DNA of 25,744 nt, taken from NCBI GenBank assembly GCA_002427045.1, contig DIPO01000064.1, forward strand, positions 48,971-74,714, given 5' to 3'. Source of the stretch: Firmicutes bacterium UBA5486. Its GTDB lineage: Bacteria; Bacillota; UBA4882; UBA10575. A program made the translations under genes and the position numbers. The notes under the pieces are model-generated. The model searched no databases. It was not told the DNA's origin and saw only the letters and a list, made by a program, of their open reading frames with translations. Below are positions 1-7,144 of this stretch, piece after piece. Each line of letters starts with the position of its first letter. The first letter of the stretch is position 1.

Positions 1-43
1 ACAGTTGGTCGACTTACCCGCCTTTGATCTTAATCACTTTGAG

Positions 44-676
44 TTAATTATTATTTAACCTTCCCAGAAAAGTGTTTAAACTTTCTCCAGCTGGAATTAA
101 GATTAGTTCCATTTTGAACTCCGGCTGAAAGACTGAGAACTCTGCCATTAAAACGTGACGATCAAGAGAATAGATTTTACTTGCTAGCTTAATGGATTTT
201 AATACACTATTAATGGAAATTGGAGGAGTTAGCCACCATCTAGTGGGGATATTTTCATGAATTGAATCCCAAAAGGTATTAATCAATATATTTGTGATCT
301 CACTTAGTAAAGATTCATCAAGTTTACTGAGGAAAAACTTACGGACTGTACGGCGTTTTCTAAGCCCCATGCCAACTAATTTCATGGCAGTATCCCGGGA
401 AAAACAAAGATAGAGTTCGCCTTTAATGTCTCCAGTGACTCGGGAATGAACTCCGAATTCTGCTGAAGGAGTATGCTTCAAATTTGTAATTAGCCAAGAA
501 AGAGGGAGAAAAAAGAAACCAGTTAAATTAATTTCCAGGGGCCTTGAAAAAAACAAAGAAAGCTGTTCACTAACGGAAAGAACCCCATTTCTATAAAGTT
601 TCTCTAACTTATCTATCCCTGGCTTATTGGAGAGCAATGAAGAATAGAACAGACTCTCTTTCATCTCAATTGCCAT
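44..676 (-). CDS. CheC/CheX-family chemotaxis phosphatase
   Basis: The 210-residue protein reads like the CheC/CheX/FliY phosphatase fold, which removes phosphate from CheY-P. Residues 121-140 (ESLLSEITNILINTFWDSI) match the family helix, with the E-x-x-N active-site pair at E126/N129, preceded by the typical G-x-L-x-L-x-F-S strand at about 85-93. CheC proteins usually carry two such helices. Here the equivalent N-terminal helix (about 33-45, SVSEQLSLFF) keeps a Glu but has no Asn, so that site is probably inactive. ATG at 676 is preferred because AAGGGG (685-690) sits 8 nt upstream of it; a GTG at 685 overlaps that ribosome-binding site. No other chemotaxis gene is adjacent, but a chemoreceptor lies about 20 kb away. 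The family call is fairly safe; CheC versus CheX is not settled. Confidence 0.72.
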   Translation of the reverse strand: MAIEMKESLFYSSLLSNKPGIDKLEKLYRNGVLSVSEQLSLFFSRPLEINLTGFFFLPLSWLITNLKHTPSAEFGVHSRVTGDIKGELYLCFSRDTAMKLVGMGLRKRRTVRKFFLSKLDESLLSEITNILINTFWDSIHENIPTRWWLTPPISINSVLKSIKLASKIYSLDRHVLMAEFSVFQPEFKMELILIPAGESLNTFLGRLNNN

Positions 677-685
677 AGTAATCAC

Positions 686-1181
686 CCCTTTTACAAGTTA
701 TGGTTTTGATCTTATTCTCGTTATATACTGGATATCCTTTCCATAAGAAACAATAAATGCCTAGGTTTTTCACGTATTTTTTTGGAAGGGTACTAATAAG
801 GAGAAAACAGAAGCTTTTACTAAAAATGAAAAGCTATTTTTAATATTTAAATCTTATAATGAAGAGATGGGGGCTAGGGGTGTCAAATAAATGCAATTGA
901 AAGATAAAAAAGAGAGAGATAAAGGAGATTGTGTAAAAATGGGCAAAAAATTATTTACTGGTACCGGATATTAGATAAATTTAACGCATTTTATTTGTTG
1001 ATTAAAAGCAGATAAAAATGCCCACTGATAAAGATCGTAGTAAATGCGTTATGTTGTGGCTGCATTTAGCTTAGATCAAAATACTAGTGGGCATTTTTTG
1101 CATTCGAGGTGCATAATTCAATTATTTAAAATTTAACTCCCAGGCAATTCCCCTAAAAATAATTAGGTGATTCCTTTATAA
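686..1181. other. gene-free spacer with nested inverted repeats
   Basis: This 496-base stretch lies between the 3' end of the acyl-CoA ligase gene and the start of the CheC-like gene. I see no convincing ORF in it. Bases 700-975 are AT-rich without a clear signal. Bases 979-1100 hold nested inverted repeats and 1106-1196 a short dispersed repeat element, both listed separately. Confidence 0.6.
1015..1099. terminator. large bidirectional terminator-like hairpin, possible small structured RNA
   Basis: A perfect 12-bp stem (AAAATGCCCACT at 1015-1026 with AGTGGGCATTTT at 1086-1097) is followed by a T run on both strands, T6 on plus and T5 on minus. Inside it two more helices can stack: GATC/GATC, and TAAATGC (1041-1047) with GCATTTA (1062-1068). 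A competing pairing, AACGCATTT (983-991) with AAATGCGTT (1042-1050), excludes the inner helix. It would end the ligase transcript on the minus strand. The loop of about 59 nt is unusually long for a simple terminator, so a structured RNA or relic repeat is possible. Confidence 0.5.
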
Positions 1182-1196
1182 TTATGCAAATTCTTT
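1106..1196. repeat. MITE-like dispersed element E1
   Basis: Inverted ends GGTGCATAATTC (1108-1119) and AATTATGCAAATTCTTT (1180-1196) flank about 60 bp with a small CCTA/TAGG hairpin. The left end continues as GCATAATTCAATTATTTAA, identical over 19 bp to 20255-20273. The right end forms the last codons and stop (GCA TAA) of the ligase gene. Confidence 0.55.
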
Positions 1197-2822
1197 AATT
1201 TGCTTTTCGCGTAAAAGGCGACGGAGCACTTTTCCTACAAGATTCCGGGGAAGTGATTCTATAATTTCAAATTTAGGGATTTTAAATTTAGAAAGGTGTG
1301 CTATACAGTAACGTCGTAAATCTTTTATGGTAGCATTGCTTCCTTCTTTTAATACGACGTAGGCCTTTGGTACTTCTCCCCGTAAAGAATGGGGGATACC
1401 TACTACCGCAACCTCTTTAACAGCCGGGTGAGTATAGAGGAAATCTTCAATTTCACGAGGGTAGATTTTCTCCCCGCCCATAATGATCATATCTTTCAAA
1501 CGATCAGCTACAAACAGGTAACCATCCTCATCCATGTAGACCAGGTCGCCAGTATGAAGCCACCCGTCTTTGAGGACAAGATTAGTTTCCTCTGGATTCT
1601 GCCAGTATCCTTGCATCACCTGGGGACCTTTAACTACCATTTCGCCGATACGGCCCGGTTCATTTATTTCTTCACCATTTTCAGGGTCAATAATTTTAAT
1701 ATGGGTATCAGCAATTGGAATACCAATGCTTCCGGGTTTAACCATTCCATAAATAGGATTAACAACAACAATTGGTGAGGCTTCAGATAGTCCATAGCCT
1801 TCAACTAATTTGCCTCCAGTTATTTTTTCAAAACCATCTTGAATAGCAGCAGGAAGGGGAGATGAACCACTAACGCAGGCTTCAATTGAACTTAGGTCAT
1901 ATTCATCTCCGTTTCGCATTGCAATTGCTCCGTACATGGCAGGTACTCCCATGAACAGGTTTGGCCGGTATTTTTGAATTAATTCCATTAATTCTTTAAT
2001 ATCAAAACGAGGCATTAATAAGATGGTAGAGCTACTAATTATCGGCCCGTTCATACTGGTGGTTAAACCGTAGATATGGAAAAGCGGTATTACACCTACA
2101 AAGCGGCCTTCACCATCTTTATAAACATTTTTAAACCAGTTTCGAAACTGAATGGCATTAGCAAGCAGGTTGGCATGGGTAAGGATTGCTCCTTTCGAAC
2201 GCCCGGTAGTCCCTCCTGTATATTGTAGGTTTGCTATTGAATCGGGATTGATCTTAACCTGTGGGTCAGTAACCGGTGCTTCGTAGATCAGTTTTTCTAG
2301 TGATAAGGCAATTGATGAAGATGGGAGCTTACTTTCCGGTGATAAAAGATCATTAATCTCGGAAGTTATTATTATCAAATCATCTATTTTGATTTTTTCC
2401 AGATTAGGAAGTGATTCTGAACAAGTGATAATGATTTTTAGGCCACTGTCTTTAATGATAAAAGAGAGGTCATCACCAGAAAGCATAGGATTAATAGGAA
2501 CGACAATTCCTCCTGCCCGTAAGATACCATAATATCCAACAACAAATTGGGGAGAGTTGGGTAGATAGATACCCACGCGATCACCTAAAGAGATACCTAA
2601 ACGAATAAGAGCATTGGCCATCCGCGAGGCCAGATCATTAAATTCGCGGTAGCTCCACTGCTGATCTGAGAAGACAAATGCTGCATGGTCAGGTGATTTT
2701 TCTGTAGTTTGGTGTAAAACCTCTGAAAGAGTGAGTGAAGGGTAATCCAAATGAGCTGAGACTCCTGATTCATAATGCTTTAGCCATTTTTCACTTTTGA
2801 TTTTTTGCAAGCTATCATTCAA
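1182..2822 (-). CDS. long-chain fatty-acid--CoA ligase (AMP-binding)
   Basis: The 546-residue protein is an ANL-superfamily adenylate-forming enzyme that makes acyl-CoA from a fatty acid, ATP and CoA at the cytoplasmic face of the membrane. Visible motifs in order: P-loop YTGGTTGRSKGA (201-212), the EGYGLSE adenylate motif, the hinge and A8 region WLHTGDLVYMDEDG followed by DRLKDMI, and the catalytic lysine in the C-terminal lid (LPRNLVGK, K531). Length and motif order match the FadD/LcfA group. The start is a TTG with GGAG 7-8 nt upstream; no in-frame ATG exists until about residue 68. The gene stands alone on the minus strand. Its final residues and stop codon are formed by the inverted end of a dispersed repeat, so the extreme C-terminus may have been altered. 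Chain-length specificity cannot be read. Confidence 0.9.
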   Translation of the reverse strand: MNDSLQKIKSEKWLKHYESGVSAHLDYPSLTLSEVLHQTTEKSPDHAAFVFSDQQWSYREFNDLASRMANALIRLGISLGDRVGIYLPNSPQFVVGYYGILRAGGIVVPINPMLSGDDLSFIIKDSGLKIIITCSESLPNLEKIKIDDLIIITSEINDLLSPESKLPSSSIALSLEKLIYEAPVTDPQVKINPDSIANLQYTGGTTGRSKGAILTHANLLANAIQFRNWFKNVYKDGEGRFVGVIPLFHIYGLTTSMNGPIISSSTILLMPRFDIKELMELIQKYRPNLFMGVPAMYGAIAMRNGDEYDLSSIEACVSGSSPLPAAIQDGFEKITGGKLVEGYGLSEASPIVVVNPIYGMVKPGSIGIPIADTHIKIIDPENGEEINEPGRIGEMVVKGPQVMQGYWQNPEETNLVLKDGWLHTGDLVYMDEDGYLFVADRLKDMIIMGGEKIYPREIEDFLYTHPAVKEVAVVGIPHSLRGEVPKAYVVLKEGSNATIKDLRRYCIAHLSKFKIPKFEIIESLPRNLVGKVLRRLLREKQIKEFA

Positions 2823-2839
2823 GATAATTCTCCTTTCGG

Positions 2840-2894
2840 CCTGGGAGAATAGGTAGAAGCCTAAGTTAGGAAGTGATCTATATTAAATCCCAGG
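2840..2894 (-). promoter_or_regulatory. inverted repeat in the leader of the acyl-CoA ligase
   Basis: CCTGGGA (2840-2846) and TCCCAGG (2888-2894) form a 7-bp inverted repeat just upstream of the ligase ribosome-binding site. It could be a leader hairpin or a regulator site. There is no further support. Confidence 0.25.
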
Positions 2895-3237
2895 TAAAAT
2901 TCATTAATTGATTTTCTTATTTTTGATTATAATTTTTAATTAAGTTCGGTCTAATAAATTCGGCTTAAATATGAAATGTCCTGCTAACAAATAATGAAGA
3001 AATATTTAGTTACTCCTTTCTAATTATGTTTTCGGCATTATCATAATAGAGGTTTATGTTTATCTAAAATTTAAATCTATGCTTCAAGTTTTAAATTATA
3101 TCAGAAGAGAAAGACCGTTAGCAATGAATAATCTTATCCATTAATTAAACATTAAACCAATTTAACTGAAATGATCATATTATCTTGTTTTTTCATCTAA
3201 GCAATTGCATAGTTTGATTATTGAGACTTATAAATAA
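2895..3237. other. AT-rich divergent intergenic region
   Basis: This is most of the 500-base gap between the divergent ligase and NifX-like genes. It is very AT-rich, has no credible ORF, and presumably contains the ligase promoter, which I could not assign. A weak partial copy of the dispersed repeat core (AATTGCATAGTT, 3203-3214) is present. Confidence 0.5.
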
Positions 3238-3295
3238 TTGACAGATGCTAAAAATAGTACTAGTATTATAATTAGTAATGGGCATAAGCCAATAA
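3238..3295 (+). promoter_or_regulatory. promoter and operator of the first NifX-like gene
   Basis: A -35 box TTGACA (3238-3243) is followed 17 bp later by a weak -10 TAGTAT (3261-3266); a better TATAAT at 3267-3272 is 23 bp away. Downstream lies ATGGGCATAAGCCAATAA (3278-3295), an imperfect dyad (ATGGGC-N4-GCCAAT) repeated exactly in front of the gene at 4498. Its position at or after the -10 suggests a repressor operator. Confidence 0.6.
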
Positions 3296-3322
3296 AACAA
3301 ATTAATAAGGAGAGGTTATTTT

Positions 3323-3703
3323 ATGAAGATTTGTATTTCTTCAAAAGGAGATTCTGTAGATAGTATAATGGATCCGAGGTTTGGACGAGCAGCTTATTTC
3401 GTTATTACGGATATTGATACTATGGAGTCAGAAATTATAGAAAATTTAGCTGCAGCTTCTGGTGGTGGGGCTGGAATTGCTTCGGGACAGATGATGGCTG
3501 ATAAGGGTGTGGAAGCTGTAATCACAGGTAATGTGGGCCCAAATGCGATGAATGTTTTAAAAGCGGCAAAGATTGAAATCTATCGTGGAGAATCAGCATC
3601 TGTGCAAGAGAATATTGAAAAGTACAAAAAAGGACTTCTTGAAAAGATAAATACGACAGTTCCTTCTCATTCCGGCATGAGTTCACAGGAAGAAAAGAAA
3701 TAA
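3323..3703 (+). CDS. NifX/NafY-family metal-cluster-binding protein 1
   Basis: The 126-residue protein belongs to the dinitrogenase iron-molybdenum cofactor biosynthesis family (NifX, NifB C-terminus, orange protein). The signature is the start MKICISSKGDSVDSIMDPRFGRA, with the family's D-x-x-FGRA element, then the core GVEAVITGNVGPNAMNVLKAA. Members bind or carry iron-, molybdenum- or copper-containing clusters in the cytoplasm. No nitrogenase structural genes are present, so nitrogen fixation is not implied. The C-terminus (SHSGMSSQEEKK) is a short polar tail without metal ligands, unlike its neighbour. ATG is preceded by AAGGAG. It heads the ORP-like cluster and sits behind the shared operator. 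Confidence 0.85.
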   Translation: MKICISSKGDSVDSIMDPRFGRAAYFVITDIDTMESEIIENLAAASGGGAGIASGQMMADKGVEAVITGNVGPNAMNVLKAAKIEIYRGESASVQENIEKYKKGLLEKINTTVPSHSGMSSQEEKK

Positions 3704-3761
3704 AAGAAATAAACGAAACGTTTAGCAGATAGCTTATTTAAAATAATGGAGGTTTTTAATT

Positions 3762-4145
3762 ATGAAGATAGCAATTTCTACAGATGGGAAAAATGTTTCG
3801 CCACATTTTGGTAGGTGCCCTTCCTTTACCTTGATTGACCTTGAAGAAGGTAAGGTGGTTAATAAAGTGGAGGTAGGAAATCCTGGACACGCACCAGGTT
3901 ATATTCCGCAGTTTTTGCATGAAAAGGGTGTGCAGCAAATAGTATGTGGCGGAATGGGAATGCGGGCGCAAGGTTTATTTACAGAATTCGGGGTAGAAAC
4001 GATTTTAGGAGTAGAAGGAAGCATTAATGAAGTAATAGAAAAACTGGAGAAAGGTCTCCTGGAAAGCAAAGAAAGCCTATGCAAACCTGGTGCAGGAAAA
4101 GGATATGGCGTGGAAAAAAACGAATGTGACCATCCCCATAATTAG
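3762..4145 (+). CDS. NifX/NafY-family metal-cluster-binding protein 2
   Basis: The 127-residue paralogue has the same fold signature: MKIAISTDGKNVSPHFGRCPSF at the N-terminus and GVQQIVCGGMGMRAQGLF in the core. Differences from the first copy are a Cys after the FGR element, a PGHAPG loop, a Cys in the core and a C-terminal tail ECDHPHN. These Cys/His residues could bind a metal. The start ATG has TGGAGG upstream. The gap to the first copy is 58 bp, so they are probably co-transcribed. A strong terminator follows. The family is safe; the cluster bound is unknown. Confidence 0.85.
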   Translation: MKIAISTDGKNVSPHFGRCPSFTLIDLEEGKVVNKVEVGNPGHAPGYIPQFLHEKGVQQIVCGGMGMRAQGLFTEFGVETILGVEGSINEVIEKLEKGLLESKESLCKPGAGKGYGVEKNECDHPHN

Positions 4146-4164
4146 GATGTTGTTGGATTTTAAA

Positions 4165-4280
4165 AAGGAATCATTATTATAAATAGATATAAATAAATTT
4201 AATCTAGTTAGCAGGTGTAAAACCTGCTTTTTTTTAAGGGTAAAAATAGTATAAACGATTGAATTATGCAATTCCTTAAA
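4165..4280. repeat. possible MITE-like element E8 around a terminator
   Basis: The right end GAATTATGCAATTCCTTAAA (4261-4280) is a near-consensus end of the dispersed family. The left end, AAGGAATCATTATT (4165-4178), is degenerate. The terminator hairpin 4210-4235 lies almost at the centre. The right end is solid; the pairing is tentative. Confidence 0.4.
4210..4235 (+). terminator. Rho-independent terminator after the NifX pair
   Basis: AGCAGGT (4210-4216) pairs with ACCTGCT (4222-4228) across a 5-nt loop and is followed by a run of eight T. It closes the two-gene NifX-like unit. The 352-base gap to the next gene otherwise holds a repeat end and a promoter. Confidence 0.85.
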
Positions 4281-4396
4281 ACAGAAGATTTAGTATTAAA
4301 AAAGGAAAATAGCTTATATAATCTTGTAATTGCTATTTTTAGACAGGTGAGAATAATTAGTATAAAGTTAATAATTCTTTAGTAATAAGAAAGTTA

Positions 4397-4447
4397 TTGA
4401 CAAATGCCCAAAATAGTATTAATATAATTATGGGCATAAGCCAATAA
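4397..4447 (+). promoter_or_regulatory. promoter and operator of the first DUF5320 gene
   Basis: TTGACA (4397-4402) is followed by AT-rich -10 candidates (TAATAT at 4420-4425 with a 17-bp spacer; TATAAT at 4423-4428). ATGCCCA (4404-4410) and TGGGCAT (4431-4437) form an inverted repeat around the -10. ATGGGCATAAGCCAATAA (4430-4447) is identical to the copy at 3278-3295. Confidence 0.65.
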
Positions 4448-4497
4448 TAAAAGTGATGTATCTCTTAAAATGATCATTTAAAAAGGAGGTTTTTACT

Positions 4498-4827
4498 ATG
4501 CCATTTGGTGATGGAACAGGCCCGATGGGCAGAGGACCGCTAACAGGTAGAGGAGCAGGTTTTTGTGCAGGTTTCCCGGTACCTGGATATATGAACCCGG
4601 CAGTAGGTTGCGGCAGGGGATTTGGTAGAGGCCGGGGCTGGAGATTTAGGAATATGTTTTACCAAGGTATGCCGGGATGGGCTCAATATGGTTATCCAGC
4701 AAATGATGTAGCATACACATCTGCTGTTGATGAAAGAGCATTTCTTAGTAATCAGGTAGAATTTCTTGAAACTCAATTACAACAAATGAAGAAGCGTTTG
4801 GATGAACTTAATCAGGAGACTGAGTAG
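4498..4827 (+). CDS. DUF5320 Gly/Arg-rich protein with C-terminal coiled coil
   Basis: The 109-residue protein starts with the DUF5320 signature DGTGPMGRGPLTGRGAG, followed by a Cys. It continues with a Gly/Arg/aromatic-rich segment (GCGRGFGRGRGWRF, about residues 38-51) and ends in a predicted coiled coil from about 77 to 109 (VEFLETQLQQMKKRLDEL). No enzymatic motif is visible. The family has no established function but recurs beside NifX-like and MinD-type proteins in anaerobes. The start ATG has AAAGGAGG 8 nt upstream. It is expressed from its own operator-controlled promoter and followed by a hairpin at 4858-4877. Confidence 0.8.
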   Translation: MPFGDGTGPMGRGPLTGRGAGFCAGFPVPGYMNPAVGCGRGFGRGRGWRFRNMFYQGMPGWAQYGYPANDVAYTSAVDERAFLSNQVEFLETQLQQMKKRLDELNQETE

Positions 4828-4857
4828 TAATGTTATCAAGGGGTATGCATTAAAAGA

Positions 4858-4877
4858 GGCAGGAGATAAATCCTGCC
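4858..4877 (+). terminator. probable terminator hairpin after the first DUF5320 gene
   Basis: GGCAGGA (4858-4864) pairs with TCCTGCC (4871-4877) across a 6-nt loop. The downstream T tract is weak (TTCTACATTTTC), so termination may be partial. Confidence 0.55.
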
Positions 4878-4894
4878 TTCTACATTTTCAAACA

Positions 4895-4941
4895 TTGATA
4901 TACATTTACATTAGAAAAAAGTTAATATGGACATCTGCCAA
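4895..4941 (+). promoter_or_regulatory. degenerate third copy of the cluster operator
   Basis: TTGATA (4895-4900) and ATGGACATCTGCCAA (4927-4941) match the spacing and the ATGGRCATNNGCCAA pattern of the two stronger copies at 3278 and 4430. It precedes the first MinD-type ATPase gene. No good -10 could be assigned. Confidence 0.4.
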
Positions 4942-5004
4942 GAAAATAGATATTTTTTAGTATTAATTTAGGAGAAAATTAAAGATTATAAAGGGAGGTT
5001 CGAG

Positions 5005-5835
5005 ATGAAAATAGCTGTTTTAAGTGGAAAAGGAGGAACAGGGAAGACTACTGTTGCTGCTAGCCTGGCGGCCTCATTGCCATCCTGTCAGTATATTGAT
5101 TGTGATGTGGAGGAACCCAATGGAGCGATTTTTTTAAAACCTGAAATACAAGAAAGTTCTCCGGTTAAAGTTCTGGTCCCTGAAGTGGAGATGACAAAGT
5201 GTAATACTTGTGGTAATTGCGCAAAGGCCTGTCAGTTTAATGCGATTGCAGTTGTTAAAGGTGAGGTTTTAGTCTTTCCAGAAATTTGCCATCACTGTGG
5301 AGCATGTGTTATTGCTTGCCCGAATAGGGCAATTCGGGAAGTAGAACGGGTTATTGGGGTTTTAGAAGCAAATGAAGATGATACATTCTTACAGGGGAAA
5401 CTTAATATCGGGGAGCCAATCAGCATACCGATTTTAAAAGAATTAAAAAAACGTATAAAAAAAGATCTACCTGTAATTATAGATTGTTCGCCCGGTGCTT
5501 CTTGTACAGTAGTGGAATCAATTGAAGGCAGCGATTTTTGTCTGCTGGTAACTGAGGCTACACCTTTTGGACTTCATGATATTAAAATTGCGGTACAGCT
5601 TGTTAGAAAAATGGGAATACCCTTTGGCATAGTTTTAAATAAGGCCTCAGATAATAGCAAATTGATCCATGATTTTTGTCAGAGTGAGGGGATCGAGCTT
5701 TTGATGGAAATACCTTTTTCGCAGGAAATTGCGGAGGGTTATTCAAAAGGGATTCTTCCTGTTGAGAATAATAGTATGTGGAAAGAAAAATTTATAAAGT
5801 TATATGAAAAAATTGAAAGGGGTGCTAGTAAATGA
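5005..5835 (+). CDS. MinD/Mrp-type P-loop ATPase with inserted 2x[4Fe-4S] ferredoxin domain (copy 1)
   Basis: The 276-residue protein has the deviant Walker A motif SGKGGTGKTT (7-16) of the MinD/ParA/NifH group. A bacterial-ferredoxin domain is inserted after the first strands: CNTCGNCAKAC (C66, C69, C72, C76) and CHHCGACVIAC (C95, C98, C101, C105). The ATPase core resumes with IIDCSPGASCTVV and the switch/guanidinium region LLVTEATPFG. Such proteins bind ATP and two cubane clusters. By analogy with Mrp/NBP35 and the ORP-locus ATPases, they are thought to move or insert metal clusters. The ATG is preceded by AAGGGAGG. It overlaps the next gene by 4 bp (ATGA), so the two are translationally coupled and probably form a heterodimer. 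Confidence 0.88.
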   Translation: MKIAVLSGKGGTGKTTVAASLAASLPSCQYIDCDVEEPNGAIFLKPEIQESSPVKVLVPEVEMTKCNTCGNCAKACQFNAIAVVKGEVLVFPEICHHCGACVIACPNRAIREVERVIGVLEANEDDTFLQGKLNIGEPISIPILKELKKRIKKDLPVIIDCSPGASCTVVESIEGSDFCLLVTEATPFGLHDIKIAVQLVRKMGIPFGIVLNKASDNSKLIHDFCQSEGIELLMEIPFSQEIAEGYSKGILPVENNSMWKEKFIKLYEKIERGASK

Positions 5836-6737
5836 AGCAGATTGTCTTTATAAGCGGGAAGGGTGGAACAGGAAAAAGCACCCTAGTTTCATCTCTCAGC
5901 ATCTTCGTTCAGAATAAAATGCTTGCCGATTGCGATGTTGAAGCACCAAATTTACACATCTTAATAGAAGGGGAAACTTTAAATAAGGAAGGTTATTATG
6001 GTGCAAAAGAAGCAGTGATTGATCCATCATTATGTGTAAAGTGCGGCTTATGCCGGGAGACATGTAGATTTGGGGCGATTAATGAAGAGTTTAAACTAAT
6101 CCCAATGAAGTGCGAAGGCTGCGGAGCTTGTACACTGGTCTGCCCTGAGAAAGGGATCCGGCTGGAAGAAGTCAAGACAGGAGAGACTTTTATCTCCAGT
6201 ACGCCAAGGGGAACTTTTTCCCATGCACTTCTTGATATTGGGGCTGAAGGCTCGGGGAGACTGGTCACCGAGGTAAGAGAAAATGTAGATAATTACAAAA
6301 AGGATGAGGAATGGTTAATTGTAGATGGTTCTCCAGGGATCGGATGTACAGTTATTGCTTCGATAACAGGAACAGATGCTGTGGTTGTAGTTTCTGAACC
6401 GACAAAATCCGGTCAAAGTGACTTGGAAAGGGTTTTAGGTGTAGCAAGACATTTTGGTATTCCGGCCTTTGTTTGTATAAATAAATACGACTTAAATCCG
6501 GAAGTAACTTCAGAAATTGAAGCTTTTTGTGAAAGTAATGGCTATCCTGTTATTGGCAAAATACCTTTTGATCCATCAATTGTCAAGGCTTTACAAGAAT
6601 TCAAAACTCCGATTGAGGCTGGCAATGAGAGAATAACTAAGGAGATTACTAATTTATGGGAAAGATTGATTGAAGAAATAAAAAAACTTGAAACGCATCA
6701 GGTGAAGAAAATTAATGATGAAAGGAGGGATATATAA
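5832..6737 (+). CDS. MinD/Mrp-type P-loop ATPase with inserted 2x[4Fe-4S] ferredoxin domain (copy 2)
   Basis: The 301-residue paralogue has the same architecture: Walker A SGKGGTGKST (8-17), ferredoxin insert CVKCGLCRETC (C68, C71, C74, C78) and CEGCGACTLVC (C94, C97, C100, C104), then IVDGSPGIGCTVIAS and VVVSEPTKSGQSDLERV. A C-terminal tail of about 25 charged residues (from LIEEIKKLE onward) is absent from copy 1. It starts inside the stop of copy 1 (ATGA), and its own stop overlaps the next gene by one base (TAATG), so copy 1, copy 2 and the small DUF5320 gene form one tight operon. Confidence 0.88.
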   Translation: MKQIVFISGKGGTGKSTLVSSLSIFVQNKMLADCDVEAPNLHILIEGETLNKEGYYGAKEAVIDPSLCVKCGLCRETCRFGAINEEFKLIPMKCEGCGACTLVCPEKGIRLEEVKTGETFISSTPRGTFSHALLDIGAEGSGRLVTEVRENVDNYKKDEEWLIVDGSPGIGCTVIASITGTDAVVVVSEPTKSGQSDLERVLGVARHFGIPAFVCINKYDLNPEVTSEIEAFCESNGYPVIGKIPFDPSIVKALQEFKTPIEAGNERITKEITNLWERLIEEIKKLETHQVKKINDERRDI

Positions 6738-6961
6738 TGCCACGCTTTGATGGTACAGGTCCAATGGGACAGGGACCAATGACTGGAAGGGGAAATGGTT
6801 ATTGTGTTCTTCCGCTCACCGATCATGATACCCCTAAATCAAATTCCGTTCCTATTCCACGGGTATATCCGTATGGCGGCTTCCGAAGAAGAAGGTTTAA
6901 TTCATTAAGAGGATTTGGAAGAGGATGCGGACGGGGATTTGCCCGTGGAAGATGGTGGTAA
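6737..6961 (+). CDS. small DUF5320 Gly/Arg-rich protein without coiled coil
   Basis: The 74-residue protein repeats the DUF5320 signature (DGTGPMGQGPMTGRGNGYC, from residue 5) and ends in a Gly/Arg/Cys-rich tail (GFGRGCGRGFARGRWW). It lacks the C-terminal coiled coil of the 4498 paralogue. The ATG shares a base with the stop of the preceding ATPase and has AAAGGAGG upstream, so it is the last gene of the operon. Its size and fixed position suggest a partner or scaffold of the ATPase pair. That role is inferred only from linkage. Confidence 0.8.
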   Translation: MPRFDGTGPMGQGPMTGRGNGYCVLPLTDHDTPKSNSVPIPRVYPYGGFRRRRFNSLRGFGRGCGRGFARGRWW

Positions 6962-6967
6962 ATAGGT

Positions 6968-7026
6968 GAGAGAATTGCATAATTACCTTAAGGTTTTATT
7001 TAACCAATTATGCAGTTACTTAAGGT
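6968..7026. repeat. MITE-like dispersed element E2
   Basis: The ends AGAATTGCATAATTACCTTA (6971-6990) and CCAATTATGCAGTTACTTAA (7004-7023) are inverted copies. The element begins seven bases after the stop codon of the small DUF5320 gene and is one of the shortest in the window. Confidence 0.65.
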
Positions 7027-7056
7027 AAGAAGGGTTCCCTGAGATAATAAGAAGGG

Positions 7057-7111
7057 AGCATGGAGAGAAAGCAGAGTTATTTTAATACTCTTTTCTCTCC
7101 TGCTATTTTTT
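7057..7111 (+). terminator. terminator between the MinD/DUF5320 operon and the MBL gene
   Basis: A stem of 18 pairs with small bulges is formed by AGCA-t-GGAGAGAAA-gc-AGAGT (7057-7077) and ACTCT-t-TTTCTCTCC-TGCT (7087-7104), followed by A and six T. It lies only 34 bp before the hydrolase start, so it may act as an attenuator for that gene as well as an operon end. Confidence 0.75.
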
Positions 7112-7144
7112 GCCAAAAGAGATAAAATAGGAGGGAGTGATTTA

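Noticed and set aside
983..1050. AACGC...GCGTT pairing resembling an integron attC site
   Set aside because: The core does not fit RYYYAAC/GTTRRRY, no integrase is present and there is only one copy.
1389..1778. Plus-strand ORF of about 129 codons
   Set aside because: It lies antisense within the well-supported acyl-CoA ligase gene and resembles no family; it is a shadow frame.
3323..6961. Nitrogen-fixation (nif) cluster
   Set aside because: NifX-like and NifH-like P-loop proteins are present, but nifH/D/K/E/N/B are not, and the ATPases carry ferredoxin inserts typical of Mrp/ORP-type proteins.
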